Shown: positions 1-12,400 of the stretch, piece by piece
How the letters are laid out: every line of letters starts with the position of its first letter
Position numbering within the stretch: position 1 is the stretch's first letter
Assembly (NCBI GenBank): GCA_020746105.1
Contig: CM036624.1
Span: 28,046,084-28,110,083 of the forward strand
Reading direction: 5' to 3'
DNA length: 64,000 bases
Source: Trogon surrucura
Taxonomy: Eukaryota > Chordata > Aves > Trogoniformes > Trogonidae
Program-made: the position numbers and the translations under genes
The notes under the pieces: model-generated
Told to the model about the DNA's origin: nothing
Database searches by the model: none
Seen by the model: only the letters and a program-made list of their open reading frames with translations

Positions 1-705
1 GAACTTTTGTCTTCTTGAAGCTTCAGTTTGGTATCTCCAGACCAAAAAAACCATTACCTAAAAGATGGGATATGACATTAACTTCTTTGGAACCTACTTA
101 TTTCCAATACTTGCATCTCAGTTTAAGGATTTGTGTTCAATGCCCTTGAACGTAATTGTGATGCACATTATGATGCTAATAGTATTTATTTTATTTTTGT
201 TTGGAGTAGTTTCTCAAAAGGTAAGAAAATTATTGACAAGCAAAGAATTAGTCACAGAACGAAACAGAAGGTCACAACAACTGTCTTTAGATGTTTATGC
301 TTTAAAAGCACTGGATGAAAACAGTAATGTTAGACACATGCTTGCCTACATTTGAATAGGATGCAGGCAACCTACATGAGAAAGCACTTATATGATGTTT
401 TTATTGACTTCATGTTTACAAATACTATTTCAAAAAACACGTCTGGAATGAAACATGGTTTGCTAACAAAGTTAGCAGGATCATTGTGTGTAACCCCTAT
501 TCATTCGTCCTTTTCATCAATTTAATTATGTTGTGTTTCTCCCAAAGAGGAGTATTTTGGTCTCACAGGGTCAAGGCCACCCAAATTCTACAGAATGGGA
601 ATACAAACATGTTTGAAAATGATTTTGTGGCTGCGCTGCATCATTTTGGTTATTTTAAAGAGGTGATCTTCATCACTATATTAGTTGGACCCTGCTAATA
701 TCAAG
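1..705. other. Unique non-coding sequence before the first CR1
   Basis: This is AT-rich sequence with no recognised repeat. It contains a 96-codon open frame at 65-355 whose product is hydrophobic and matches no family I know. Its length is ordinary for chance in DNA of this composition, so I do not call it a gene. Confidence 0.6.
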
Positions 706-992
706 AGGAAGGTGCCAGTCTCTTTTCGATGGTGCCCAGTAATAGCACAAGGAATAATGGGTATAACATAGAACATAGGAAGTTCCCCCTCAACATGAGG
801 AGAAACTTCTGTACTGTGAGGGTGACGGAGCACTGGCACAGGCTGCCCAGAGAGGTTGTGGAGTGTCCTTCTCTGGAGACTTTCAAAACCCACCTGCACA
901 CGTTCCTGTGTTGCTGCCCTAGGGGATCCTGCTCTGGCAATGATCTTTCAAGGTCCCTTCCACCTCCTACCATTCCATGATTCTATGATTCT
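706..992 (+). mobile_element. CR1 LINE, 5'-truncated 3' end
   Basis: CR1 is a non-LTR retrotransposon that copies itself by target-primed reverse transcription and usually inserts 5'-truncated. This copy ends in the diagnostic tandem unit attctatgattct at 980-992. The frame 729-980 matches the C-terminal end of CR1 ORF2: residues RRNF, VRVTEHW, LPREVVE and PSLETFKTHL line up with the same motifs in the CR1 at 47.0-47.8 kb. The frame closes inside the terminal repeat, as in that second copy. Only about 290 bp survive and nothing upstream of the ORF2 tail is left, so the element is dead. The 5' boundary could be about 10 bases earlier. Confidence 0.93.
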
Positions 993-1284
993 AATGTCAT
1001 TTAACAAAAGAAATTGTTTCAACAAGAATTGAATGTATTAATTTCAGCATACTTATAGGAGTGTTTTAAAATGGCCAAGTCGACTACTAGCTGTAGATTC
1101 TTTCTAAGGCCTACCAGTTCTAAAGCATTACTTTCCTTTTGACTGTTAACTCTTTGCATGGATCACATAGTTATGGAAATATTTGAATTGTAAACACTGA
1201 AAATCAGCTCATGTTCATGCACTGCAACTTTTCACATATTTCAATATGCCTATTTACCCCATGAAGGCTCTATATTTGTAAAAC

Positions 1285-1359
1285 CGATTTTGACATATAA
1301 CAATAATTGTTGAATATAATTGATAATACTACTTATTGAAAGTGACCAAGCATTTAATA
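1285..1359 (+). repeat. Dispersed direct repeat, copy A
   Basis: This segment shares two exact blocks with 2603-2671. One is the 17-mer gaatataattgataata and the other is the 18-mer gtgaccaagcatttaata. They are separated here by 13 bases and in the other copy by 8. The flanks also share the order of an upstream ttgaca and an aataatt. Two ordered long exact matches 1.3 kb apart are unlikely by chance even in AT-rich DNA. I do not recognise the family; it could be an old interspersed element or a local duplication. Confidence 0.6.
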
Positions 1360-2602
1360 GTTTCTTTCACTTGCTTTAATTCTAGAGAAACATGATGATT
1401 TTATATGTTCAGTACAGTAAGTTCAAGATTAATAATTCAGTTATCACTAAGCACAGATTGAAACAATAGCATTGCCTCGCCTTACAGCATCAAGAGTTTT
1501 ACTGAACCATTTAATAACATCAGTATTCTTCACACGCATGAATTGTCTGGATTGACAATACCATGCAATAGCTTCAAAAACTAACATTTTGCAACAGCCA
1601 CATGTAAATCAGGGGCATTTTACAGTTTATTTTAGTGGGAGGTTTTTTCCTAGCCATAACTGCAGACGTTTGCTCAGTGTAAAGAACTGGCCAAACTCAC
1701 CACACAGGGATGAATACTCTCAGGGGAAGGATGTTGCTTCACTGACATACAACAGAGAACGACTTGGTCTGAAGACCATTTTCTAGTGAAGGCAGTTTGA
1801 CTGACAAGTGCCGGTACTTTGTAGCTATGCAGCAACTCACCTGCCTGCTGAGCCTTTGCCACAGGTTAGTATTCAAACAAACACGTTTTGCCTCACAGTA
1901 AAAGGAGTTAAACGTTCTCTCTGTTTCCTCCAATCAGAGTGGACAGGAGCCATCTCTTAATTTCATTACGGTCATATTTCAGTAAGGATTTAATTTTCAT
2001 TTTAAACGGGACAATTCCAGACTGAAGGATCATGTGAGCTTCCTGAGGAGTTTCCTCAGATAAAGACAGAGATGAAATTGCTTATCTTTCAGTCCTCAGT
2101 GAACCCTGGCTCTCAGACAGGTGGCCTTAACAGAGCTTAGGCAGACTTTACTCTTCAGCTTTTGATCTTGCCAGTCTCTTCTTTACTAGCATAAATGATC
2201 AGACAGCATGCACAAACATTGCCAGTTGCATATCTTTTGAAAATACAAAAGTCAAAAATCCAGGCTCCTGCCTGTTGCTTTTGATCTGAATTTATTCTTC
2301 AATGTTTTCTACACATATATAAATGTGAAAATATCTCAAGCTGTAGCTATGATGTCTCATTTATATTCACCATTTTCATAACAAATAACTCTGGAAACAC
2401 TTATTCTCAATTAAGGGATTAAACATAATCACTTTGTATTATTAAACTGACCACTACTCTCGTCAATCTGTTCGAATAAATTGTTTTGAAAGAAATGCAC
2501 AATCACAGACCAATTTTCCAAAAACTACTGCATATATGCAAGTTTAAATTAATGACTCAGAAACATAACCTCTCAACTCTGTCTTATACTTAGTCATAAA
2601 GT

Positions 2603-2671
2603 CCATCTTGACAGATAATAATAATTAAGAATATAATTGATAATAACACAAAGGTGACCAAGCATTTAATA
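2603..2671 (+). repeat. Dispersed direct repeat, copy B
   Basis: This is the partner of copy A in the same orientation, with the same 17-base and 18-base blocks and a shorter spacer. A third partial match, the 14-mer catttaataacatc, occurs at about 1509 and again here at about 2663. Similarity fades beyond about 70 bp on both sides, so a simple 1.3-kb tandem duplication is not supported. Confidence 0.6.
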
Positions 2672-3625
2672 ACATCTCCCTAAGTCTGTATAAACAGGAT
2701 ACATATCACAGAAAAGTGTTCGATATGATAAACCTGAATTTTATAATTCATTTAACATTATATATGAATTTATGTCAAAACAACGTCTCACGTGAGTGGC
2801 AATTAAATACTACCTAATTCTCCATCATGAGGACAAGCTGCATTGACACGCTTATAGAAGAATAAATATCAACAAAGCAGAACGTTTCCAGTAAACAAAT
2901 ACATTTATCAGGAGAAACTATCAATTTCTTTGCACAGGCAGTATTGGCATGCATCTTGTGCTTTGTTATATAGACTTATGTTCAAATTTAACTGCAGAAA
3001 AAAAAAGAAACGTGATGAGGCACAGCGCATGTTAAGATTAAGGGCACAAGGATCAAAAAATGTAAAAAACTATGATGATGAATGTAACCTAATATGTGTA
3101 TGAAAAATACAATGAAGTAATCAGGATTGAACATTGACTCTTATCCTCCCTTTCTGTCAACCTTATGGAGCTTTGAAAGAACATCCACTTTGTGTATCTG
3201 CAGTGTTCAAGAGACCTGAAGAGAAATTTCTATTTCCTCTTCACCTGTTTTGGTGTTCCTACAGAGAGGTGAGTCATTACATCCATCAAATGTTTGAGGG
3301 ACTAGTCTGTTTCTTTGGGGTTTTTTTTGTAAGACAATACAACAGTTTCAAGAAAACTGCTTAATCTCAGTGGAATGGTACTGATGATGTATTGTGAAGC
3401 TAAATTCTTCCTCTGTGAGGCTGTATACCTATTCTTTAGACACTAGACTGAAAGATTTCATTCACCTTTGAGCAGAGCCAACATCTGCCACCTGTGTCCC
3501 CTGACAGAGTGCCACTTCCTCCAAATTTCAGAAGAAAAAACACACATTTTCTTGTAGTGTTTCCGAGCGGTATTCATAACCCGTCTCCACTGCTATGTAA
3601 TATTTCTCCTTCATAAAACCTAAAC

Positions 3626-3641
3626 TTTTTTTTTTTTTTTT
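3626..3641. repeat. Poly-T tract (16 T)
   Basis: A pure run of 16 T followed by aaacc. It could be the A-tail of a decayed minus-strand retroposon, but nothing recognisable lies beside it. Confidence 0.9.
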
Positions 3642-6600
3642 AAACCACAAGCCTGTGTTTTTGTTAAAGTTAGATAGACTCTGTAACCTGGGGAAAAGAG
3701 CTAGCTAAATGCAGGTCAGAGAAAAGTAGGAGGAGGACACATCATGAGGCAGAACAACAGAGCCCACCCTAGGCAAAGATGACTCAATAGGAAGTAGTAC
3801 AGATAGTTTTACTGTCATCATCGCTCAGATATAGTAACAACCACATTCTTAGGATGGCACAAAACAGAAAGACTCTATACATCATAGGAGGCTATGAGGA
3901 ACAAACAGAAATAGGCCTGTTGGTACATTTTATAACCGGTCTTGGAGCTTTTTCCCTCCTTTCCCTTCCCAGAGAAAGGGACTGAGCTCCAGAACTGCAA
4001 CTCTTTCACAGGCGGTACCTCAGAGCTACCATGTGCAGTACTCTTAATAACCTCCCTGCACCAAGCTGTTCAAGACCAACAAGCTTACTCAAAACATCAC
4101 TGGCAAACACAGAAGAACTCGAGCAACAGTGTAATGAGATCTTGGTGCAGAATGACATACTGCATTGTGACATTCTGTATTAGTTTCCGTTTCTAAATGA
4201 TCTAAAGCTGTAGTCACATGCAAAACAGATTAGAGCAAACTTGTTTCAAGCAAGAAAAACTTAGCTAAATGTGGCAACATTTAGCCACGAAAGATTTTAT
4301 TCTTCTCATCAGGTTTTGTTGAAAGAGTGAACTCCTGGCCAAGACTGTGGGCTTCGCATCTGGTTGCAGCTTCAGATGAAGCAATTACTTATCCTACAAT
4401 AGCTCTGATGCTTCAAGTTGATGTACTCCATGTGTATCCTATTGTGCAAATCTGTGAGGCACATGTACACAACACATGTTTTCCTAGCAGTAAGAGCATT
4501 CAGCATTGCTATGCTTGTACATTCTGGTCCTAATGCTCCCATATGAGAGGACATAAAAGCTAGGCTAACCATGCCCAATTATCCTTGCAATGCTAACCCT
4601 ATACTACTGAGAACTCTTTAAGAGTCTGGACAGAAATCAGACTAGAAAAACTTCACTGACAGCAACTGTAATAGCAGTAAGTAATTTTGTTTTGTGGAAA
4701 AACACCCCAACTGTTTTAAATGGAGATTTCTACTTTCTAGAACTTAATATAGCTGCCTAGTGAGTATCAGTGCCTAGAACACAAATCTAGTGGAGTGTTC
4801 TTTGCCATTGCCTGGTAGCCCTTGCCAACTGTTATGTACCTGTAGCATGCACAGACAGTCTCCCTCAGCCAATTACACTCCAACATTTGTAGAGGAAAAA
4901 AATCCCAGCCTACCAGCCAAGGAACTGGAGATACACTGTGTAATCTAGTTTGAGAACATTTACATAGAAGTAATTTGTCTTTCAACTATAGCACCCAAAA
5001 CAGCAAAACAAAGCCTAAACTGTTTATTTTCCTGTTGATGTAGTAGAACGGAACTCAACAGTTGTCAAAATATGCTGTTCTGGCATTGAATCTGGATTAG
5101 AAGGTTTAGCAAACTAGGATACTTCAGTTTCAAATGCTAAGAAAAGTGATGCCCTCCTGACAAGTGGCAAGTGTGAGAAAAAGTGTTGAAGTCTGATATT
5201 GAGCACAAACTGCATCATAAGACAAAACGGTTGATTCACAGCACAGTGAGTGGTATTAACCACCCACCCTACACTCCGGACTTTGCAGTCAATATAAAAA
5301 ATAATTTCCTCGCTGACTACTTCTGTCCACTTTCTGCTTTATATAAGAATTTACTGAAGCGGTAAGGATTGGTCAGGTTTTGTTTTATTTTCACAAACAC
5401 CCCCATAAAACAGAGGTTAGTATGCCTTTCTGATCCGGTGAAAGATGTAGTCCATCTTAAACCTAGCAAGCTAAAAGAAATAGTCTGTTAAAACGAGCTT
5501 TCCAGCCCCAGCAGGTGTTACAATTATGTCACTCCACTCTACTGCTGCAATGCCGGGGTATGAGAAGGTCAGCAAAATAGCTACAAAGATGAAGTTTCCC
5601 AGAAGTGCCTATACTAGTAGAACTTTATTTTACTCAGTACACATTCTTTTGATTTCAATAGGTATTTTGGCATCTCAGCACCCAGTTGAAATTCAAGGGT
5701 GGTACCTTGTTTTCCTGATCTCCCAAGTGGCCAAAATTTAGCCTTTTAATCTGCTGACCAACTGAACCTGGAAATAGCAGAACAGAAGGTCACAGCTTCC
5801 TTGCAGTGCAGGATCCTCGGTAAAGAGTAAATCACATCGCTCCTCTGCTATACAGCAGCAGCGAGTATTATTGGGGAGGCTTGCATGTTCAGAGGAGGTT
5901 GTTGGCAGAGCAATCTAAGCTATACTATTCACCCAGTCTGGCCAACTCTGGTCATTCAGAGGAATGAGGCTGTGAGCTATTTCCCACTTTGTTCTCACTG
6001 CAGTTAATCAAGAAGCCAAATAATTGCTCATCTTCCCAGCTTTTAAAAACAGCATTATCAGTCCAGTAGCCATGTACAGGTTATCTGCGAGTGGCAAAGC
6101 AAACCTTCTCCTTAAAGGACATTCCCATACAAGTTGTTGTGTGGGATTGCACAATGCAAAACCTCTCCTTCCAGGTTGCAGTACCTCCGCCTGGAAGGTC
6201 GAGGGAGGAAAATTCTTGAGGCCGTTCCCAAACTAGATCTCCCACAAAGGAGAATGCACAGCTATGAGCTGAGCCTTTGTGCTGACCTAGAAACTGCAAA
6301 TGTCTTCATTTCTTTTCTTTTTACATAAAGGAACTTTTTGCCTCCCTCATAAGCTTTTTAGTGGGGGAAAAAAAGTGCAACCAGCATCTTTTTTTAGCTG
6401 CTTTTTTCTTCTGTGTTCACTGTCCTTTGTAATCTACTTTGACTTGCTGACAATACATGACTTTCTGTACTCTCCCTGCCTTTTAATCACCAAAAAAGAA
6501 GAAACACACCATTCAACCCCACCGACTGTCCATCCCTCATGATTACAAACCATCTCCTTTATCTAGTGGTGTGGGGAGGAGGAGGAACAACAAGAACAAT

Positions 6601-7728
6601 CCTTTTTCTTTCATTGGCTCCTGTCCCAGGAATATGACTTCATTTGCTCCCAGTTCCCTTTGTGCTGTGTCTTTATGGAGTATAATTTCCAGGTATGTCT
6701 CACGGGCAGCCAGGAACTCCTTTTTTAAAAGGGTAAAATATTATGAAATGTATGCTTTCTAAATGTTTTATTTAAGTGCTCATACTGTGACAATGGCTGT
6801 GCTATCTACGGATTATGGCAACATAAATAACTTGTGTACACCCCTGAAAAATACTCAGACACTGCAATTACTGTAAAACAAGTGGTATAGCTGATCAAGG
6901 GCTTTTGTTCAGGTTCTTCAGTGACATCTACACAGTGATTTGCTGGTACTGCCCACAGATCAGTGAATACACTGCAAGGTTTTGTTTGGTTGGTATATAA
7001 TGCTGCAAGTCACATAGGACATGGGAGGAGACATGAGTGCCCTGTTTGTCATCTCACTGGGATTTGTCAGGCATGTACTCGCTGAATGTGAGCAGGTGAC
7101 TGTATCTTGGTATACAACCCAAATCTGAAACTTTGCTGTACCATTTATCTTCCAAGAAAGATTCAAGGCTGTTGCTAGCCTCAAGCACTCAAATATTTAA
7201 GTAAGCCATAGAGCTAATTGTAAGGTTAAGTTGCCTTTCTGTTTTTGCAGCACTCGCAATTCAGTACATCTTCAGGCACAAAACCTAGCAAATTAATCAA
7301 AAAAATCTTCAGTTCTCACCCAAACATCTCAGGGAGCTGGTTTGTTTTGGTCGGGTTTTTTTTTTGTTTGATTGGTTTTTTTACTAAAAATACAGAAGTC
7401 ACAGTAAATCAGGCTGTCATTCAGTCTCTAAATAGAGGCTGGTGTCTCTACACTGTGCTCATTATTGCAATATTAAGGCAGATACTCTGTTGTTTCCAAG
7501 AGGGGCAAAAAGTTTTTAATTTCATGTGTGACCTGTCACCTGACAACTTCAGGAGTGGTTTTGGCCACATTGAAATAAGTTCTACCTTAACAAACAGTAA
7601 CATATAAAGAAATCGCTTCTTACAAAGGAAGGATTATCTTTGAGAGCAGTGTCTTCCAGCTTCTCCATAAACCTGCCATGCTGCTGATCACCCGCTGACT
7701 TCTGAAGCCAAACTATAAAAGTCCAGAT

Positions 7729-7815
7729 TCATTATCTGTGAGATGGGTATAATGACATTCATTACTCTAGCAGATGAGTTTCTGAGGTGATAAATGTCAC
7801 ACAACCATCTATGGT
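7729..7815 (+). mobile_element. MIR-like SINE remnant (core to 3' part)
   Basis: The order ttatctgtgagatgggtataatgac, then ttactct, then gagtttctgaggtgataaatgt resembles the middle of the ancient MIR SINE. That element reads catctgtaaaatgggnataat, then a tacctac segment, then ttgtgaggattaaatga. MIR copies occur in birds as very old relics. The match is by eye from memory of the consensus, and the tRNA-derived head is not evident. Confidence 0.4.
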
Positions 7816-9104
7816 AAATCAGTACAGGTGCACACATTGCACAGATACTTGCTTTCAAAAATGGTTCTTTGTAATCTGGCAGCAGTAAAAAAAAAAATAA
7901 AAAATCTCGATCATACTGTTAGAAGGCTTCTTCTGATGTATACTGTACAGATGAGAAATACAAGACACTTTGTTGAGTGCAGTCTTTATGTGAAATTACA
8001 GATGTGGCAATGTTAACATGAAGATTAGTCATGAACATGCCCTAATGGTATAGCTGTCACTTCTATGCACTACTGCTCTCAAAATGGAAGGAATACTGTG
8101 GGACACACTTATCCAGTGTCAGAATACAATTTATATTAAGAGTATTTTTCCCAACCAATGTCAGAGAGGAAGGATGCAACTCAACATCTTTCTTTGCAAG
8201 CAAAATTGAATTATCAATCTTTAATTTAGCTACTGATAATCTCTGCTAAAACATTCCCTCATAGCTTCCACTAAATATACCATTAAAATCTGGATTCTGT
8301 TTAGACTACCAAGTAATCTCTCCGTATGAAGACATTTTTTCAACTTTGAACTGAGTGCTCACTGGCTGCTGGGAAAGCAGTTTTCTGCTCCAAGAAGGGT
8401 TTTCACATATCACTGTATGACATAAAAGCACAAATTGGTCACGTTGTGTCATCCTATTAGGAACCAAAAACTGTAAGACAAATACAGCTGCAATCATAGC
8501 AGGAGAAAGAAAAAAGGAAATCCTCTGTTAAACCCTTTTATCACTGGGGACAACTTTATCAGCTTTGCCACAAAAACCCAGCAATTTCCTGGGTTACGTT
8601 TCAAGAGGAAAAAAGAAACAAGTAGCACTCAAAGACAAGGACAGTCCAGGCAGCTGCATAACAATTTCTATCTCTGGGAAGAGTTCCTCCATGTACTTAT
8701 TCTTTTAACTGGACAAGTGAGTGATACCAGTTCGGATCGGGAAGAGGAAGATGCTCCCAAATGCCAGCATAGCGAAGTAATCTTCCAAACATGGCACCAA
8801 CAGGAATATAGTGTTCCTGGGGAACTGGAGGGGCAAGATCTGAACTCAAGCATAGTTAAAAATCAATGAGACTGAGGGTTCAGAGAGGGGAGGCAAAGAT
8901 AAAAGACAGAAGAAAACATTTGCACATGTACCAGCAGGGTAAGAATCATCCGGGCTCAAGCTTATTAAAAAGCCAGTCCACCTCTTGGTTAAAAATCAGT
9001 CCTGAATCTTCACTCCATTGGTGCAACTTAGTTACATGTGGAAAAGGAAGATAAATTTTGCTCTTTTTACTGCTCCTTTTCATATATTATTGAGGTAGAT
9101 ATAC
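7816..9104. other. Unique sequence with one long ATG-less open frame
   Basis: No repeat is recognised. A (A)11-rich patch lies near 7888. The 8477-8869 frame is listed separately. A less AT-rich patch at 8640-8840 coincides with the second half of that frame. Confidence 0.5.
8477..8869 (+). other. Unassigned open frame without ATG, coding status doubtful
   Basis: Reading plus-strand codons back from the TGA at 8867-8869, the frame stays open for 130 codons to a TAA at 8474-8476. There is no ATG; the only GTG is at 8717. The product has a basic stretch (RRKKK, FKRKKE), a short leucine-rich patch (FLHVLILL) and an acidic serine patch (SDREEED). None of this matches a family I know. Frames of this length are expected a few times by chance in 64 kb of AT-rich DNA. 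It could be a terminal exon, with a weak acceptor near 8715 (pyrimidine-rich, then aag), or it could be noise. Confidence 0.15.
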
Positions 9105-9470
9105 AGTAAAGGCTCTGGAGAGACCTTATAGCAGCCTTCCAGTACCTGAAAGGGACCTGCAAAAAAGCTGGGGAGGGAATGCTTATAAGAGCACGTGGCA
9201 ATAGAATGAGGGGCAATGGTTTTAAACTAGAGCAGGGTAGATTTATATTAGACATTAGGAAGAAGTTCTTTACTATGAGGGTGGGGAAACTCTGGAACAG
9301 GTTGCCCAGAAAGGTGGAGGAGGACCATCCCTGGAGACATTCAAGGTCAGACTTGACAGGGCTCTGAGCAACCGGATCTAGTTAAAGATATTCCTGTTCA
9401 CTGGAGCGGGGGTTGGACTAGATGACCTTTAAAGGTCTCTTCCAATCCAACGCATTCTATGATTCTATGA
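9105..9470 (+). mobile_element. CR1 LINE 3' end, about 365 bp
   Basis: This begins in the familiar CR1 segment ggctctggagagaccttata and runs through ttaggaagaagttctt, gggtggggaaactctggaacaggttgcccaga and the final tattctatgattctatga-type tail at 9454-9470. Remnants of the ORF2 C-terminus are visible (DIRKKFF, WNRLPRKV), but the frame is broken. It is severely 5'-truncated and inactive, and a different sub-lineage from the copy at 706-992, judging by the 3' segment after the ORF tail. Confidence 0.95.
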
Positions 9471-12400
9471 AAAAATAACCCCAGCTCCTATTTCAATATA
9501 TCTGAGATGCATTTGCAGTTACAAGCCAGATTTGAATCCATGTATTCAAGAGTCCCTTGGGCAGCATGACGAGGAAGTGATGGTGTACAGGGTGCTAACT
9601 CCAGTTTGCTTTCTGCTTTCATCTCTGTAGACATAAAAGTGAGCTGATTTGGTCTCAACCTTATATTATTTGATCTCCTGCTGCTCCTGTCCTTCCTGAG
9701 CAGGACAAATTGAACACACTCTGGAAGACACTCAATCACTATGGCCAACTCAAGAAACTACTGTCCCCGTGGTGTAATGAAAAGATAGAACAGCTGACCA
9801 TGGAGTACTATAGAGCATTTATGAACTCTGTATGTCAGACTTGGCAGTAAAAAAATTACTTCTTTCCTGGCATTGTGACAGCAATTTATTAACATGAACC
9901 CAGACACTAATTTACTAGCCAGAAGAGCAAGAGCTAAACAAACTGAATCGCTCCCTTATCTCTCCTCTTCATAAGAAAAGTACTTGCACTGGTAAAGGAA
10001 AATATGCTATGGACAATAGAGATTCTAGACACCATGCAGAAGCACAGCACAGATGTTCCTGCTCTTACTCCAAATTCTTGAGCTCTTCTCAAGACCACAG
10101 TAGAACGAGAGATAATCTGGAGTTTAAAAAAACAGTCATAAATCTTTCAGGACAGAGCTGGCTCAAGGCTTCTCTGCAGAGTAAACTGAGAGTGAAGAAA
10201 AGGAAGAGGTGGAAATGGGACAGATAGTCTCTTTCCTGTTATTATTGGAGAAGTGGGTGCAGTGAGGAGCAGAGTGGGAAGGAAATGCAGCCCCTCCTGC
10301 CCTTCCTTACAGCCATCTCTCCTGCAGCAGTAATTAACCCAGCTCTAGCACAGACAGGGTGGGCAGTGGGCTACTGCTGCTTGTCCATGTCCTTCCTGGT
10401 ATCCTAGACAGTCACTCTGACTTTACATTAAACAGGTCTGTTTAAGCAACAAATGCTTGAAGTAATTAGCTTTTCCATCCATCTCCAAGAAGAGAAAGAC
10501 TGTTTACAAGGGGACAAGCTTCATGTTATTTTTCCAAGTTCCAAGGAAATCAAGAAGGCAAAATGGGAACCTTTACCCCCACATCCTGGTAAAGAATTAC
10601 TTCATCATGCATAACCGTGGTTTCACAGTGGTCATCAGCAGGTGTAAGACAGAGGAAGCTATTGCTACTCTAGCACTGTCTGAAACGTACGGCTACAATT
10701 TCATACTTTTAATCACATACACCACATCAGTTACACATATGAAGTAGTTAGAATTTTCTGCTCCCTAGTCCTGCATACAAGTTCAATACTACGTCCAACT
10801 CACTTAAAATTCAACGGATGCAGCAGCAATTAATGTCCAACACTAATAATATAAAGTTTATGGTATTTAGCTCCCAGATAAAGACCACTGTAGAAAACAT
10901 TTTCACTATTTAGTGAACATACTTGTGTTTCTCATAATCTTTGATAAAACAGGACTTTAATGAGCAATTCCATATGTTGTCAATTCTTTCCTTGATAAGA
11001 ATTAACATAATTTTGAAAGTTACATGTAAAGAACTTCTTACACATGCCTATACATAGCTGAATACCTAACCAACTTCAAATTGTATTGACCTCAAATGAG
11101 TTTAATATTCCAAAATATTTATAGTAGCACAGAAGCCATGAAGTGTGGTCCAATTCAAGCTGTTTTCTCATAACCCAAAACCTATAAATGATCTTGACTT
11201 CTCCAATCCCAAGTTGTTTTTTTTTTCATACTTGTAAATGTGCTACTGAATATGAAAATAAAATATAAAAAAAAAATCACATTGCTTATACCCCACTTCC
11301 TTTCAACAGGAAGCTTACAAACATGACATGAACTCAAAGACTTTAAGAACTTTGAAACAGCTGACGCATTTGCTTACATCTGTAGCGGTCACATCAGCAC
11401 ATTTGTCCACAGCCTTTTACAGCCACCAGGACAACACAGCCACCAAAATTGCTGGGATTAAACTGTACTTATTTTACAGCTGTGGAGTAAAAGTGCTGGA
11501 GTTCTGCAGCCTTTTTCCAAAACTCAGCAACTGTTGCCTGCTACTGATTGCTAAGGCTGACTCTATGCTTCTGCCTGCCTGCATTAGGAATCCAGTTATA
11601 ACTGCACAGGTGAAAGCACCAGTTTTCTATTTATTTGCTCCACATTACCTCCTGCACTGCTAATCTGCACGCACACTATATATATGCAAAAATACAAACA
11701 CTAGATTCTACGTAGCCATTGTTCATACAAGAATTTTAGCATTAAGGTTTCTTTTGTCCTACCCCAGGATCACCTTGGTGCTGGACAGACGGAACATTTT
11801 CCACTGGATTGCACTTTCACCAAACTCTCACTTTTTTTTTTTTTTAAACCCCACCTCCAACTCCATGAAAGTATATACGCTGCTCTTGAGATAAAAACAA
11901 AACACTCACTGTCATAGACAAGTGGTTTCTAAACAAGATGATACCATGATTCAATGAGGACTGTTACACCGCTGAGCAACACTGCCCCTCTCCACACAGA
12001 TCAAGCTGTTCAGGCCACAAGCAGCGTGGCTGCAAAACTCATCAGAGGGAAGTCTGAAACAAAGGTTACAGATGCTAGTCCAGAAATAATGGCAATCCTG
12101 GTCATACGCCAGGTCCTGACTGTTTAGCGTCTCTCAGACACCAAACTGATGCGAGTTCTTTCTTGTTCCATTTCCTTAATGTGATTAAAAAAAAAGGGTA
12201 ACTATAGGTGTCAAGGAGAAGCAAAAGCTAAAAAATTAACATCCACTGCTCAGTATTCTAACCTAACACATCAGTTTGCAGTCCTTCCACTGTTATACAT
12301 TATTCCACACTTGATCAAGAAAGTAGTTGTTCTCAAACTGATCATAATGCACCATTTTATTTCCATTGTAATTCCCCTGCCCACATGAAAACGAAAATCC

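Larger units (their letters stand above)
993..7728. other. Unique AT-rich sequence, no gene seen
   Basis: I see no gene or clear interspersed repeat here. Minor contents are a duplicated motif pair (1285-1359 and 2603-2671), a 16-T run (3626-3641), a CACGTG E-box inside a 10-bp palindrome near 2788, and many chance open frames of 60-84 codons. The region around 5.8-6.3 kb is somewhat less AT-rich, but its frames resemble no known protein. Confidence 0.55.

Noticed and set aside
65-355. 96-codon frame with hydrophobic N-terminal half
   Set aside because: Unrecognised, within chance length, and no supporting context.
3379-3452. C/D-box snoRNA-like spacing (tgatga ... ctga)
   Set aside because: The base before the C box is not a purine and no terminal stem is visible; such pairs are frequent by chance.
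10428-10445. Perfect 8-bp-arm palindrome
   Set aside because: Short palindromes of this size are expected in 64 kb and no function is indicated.
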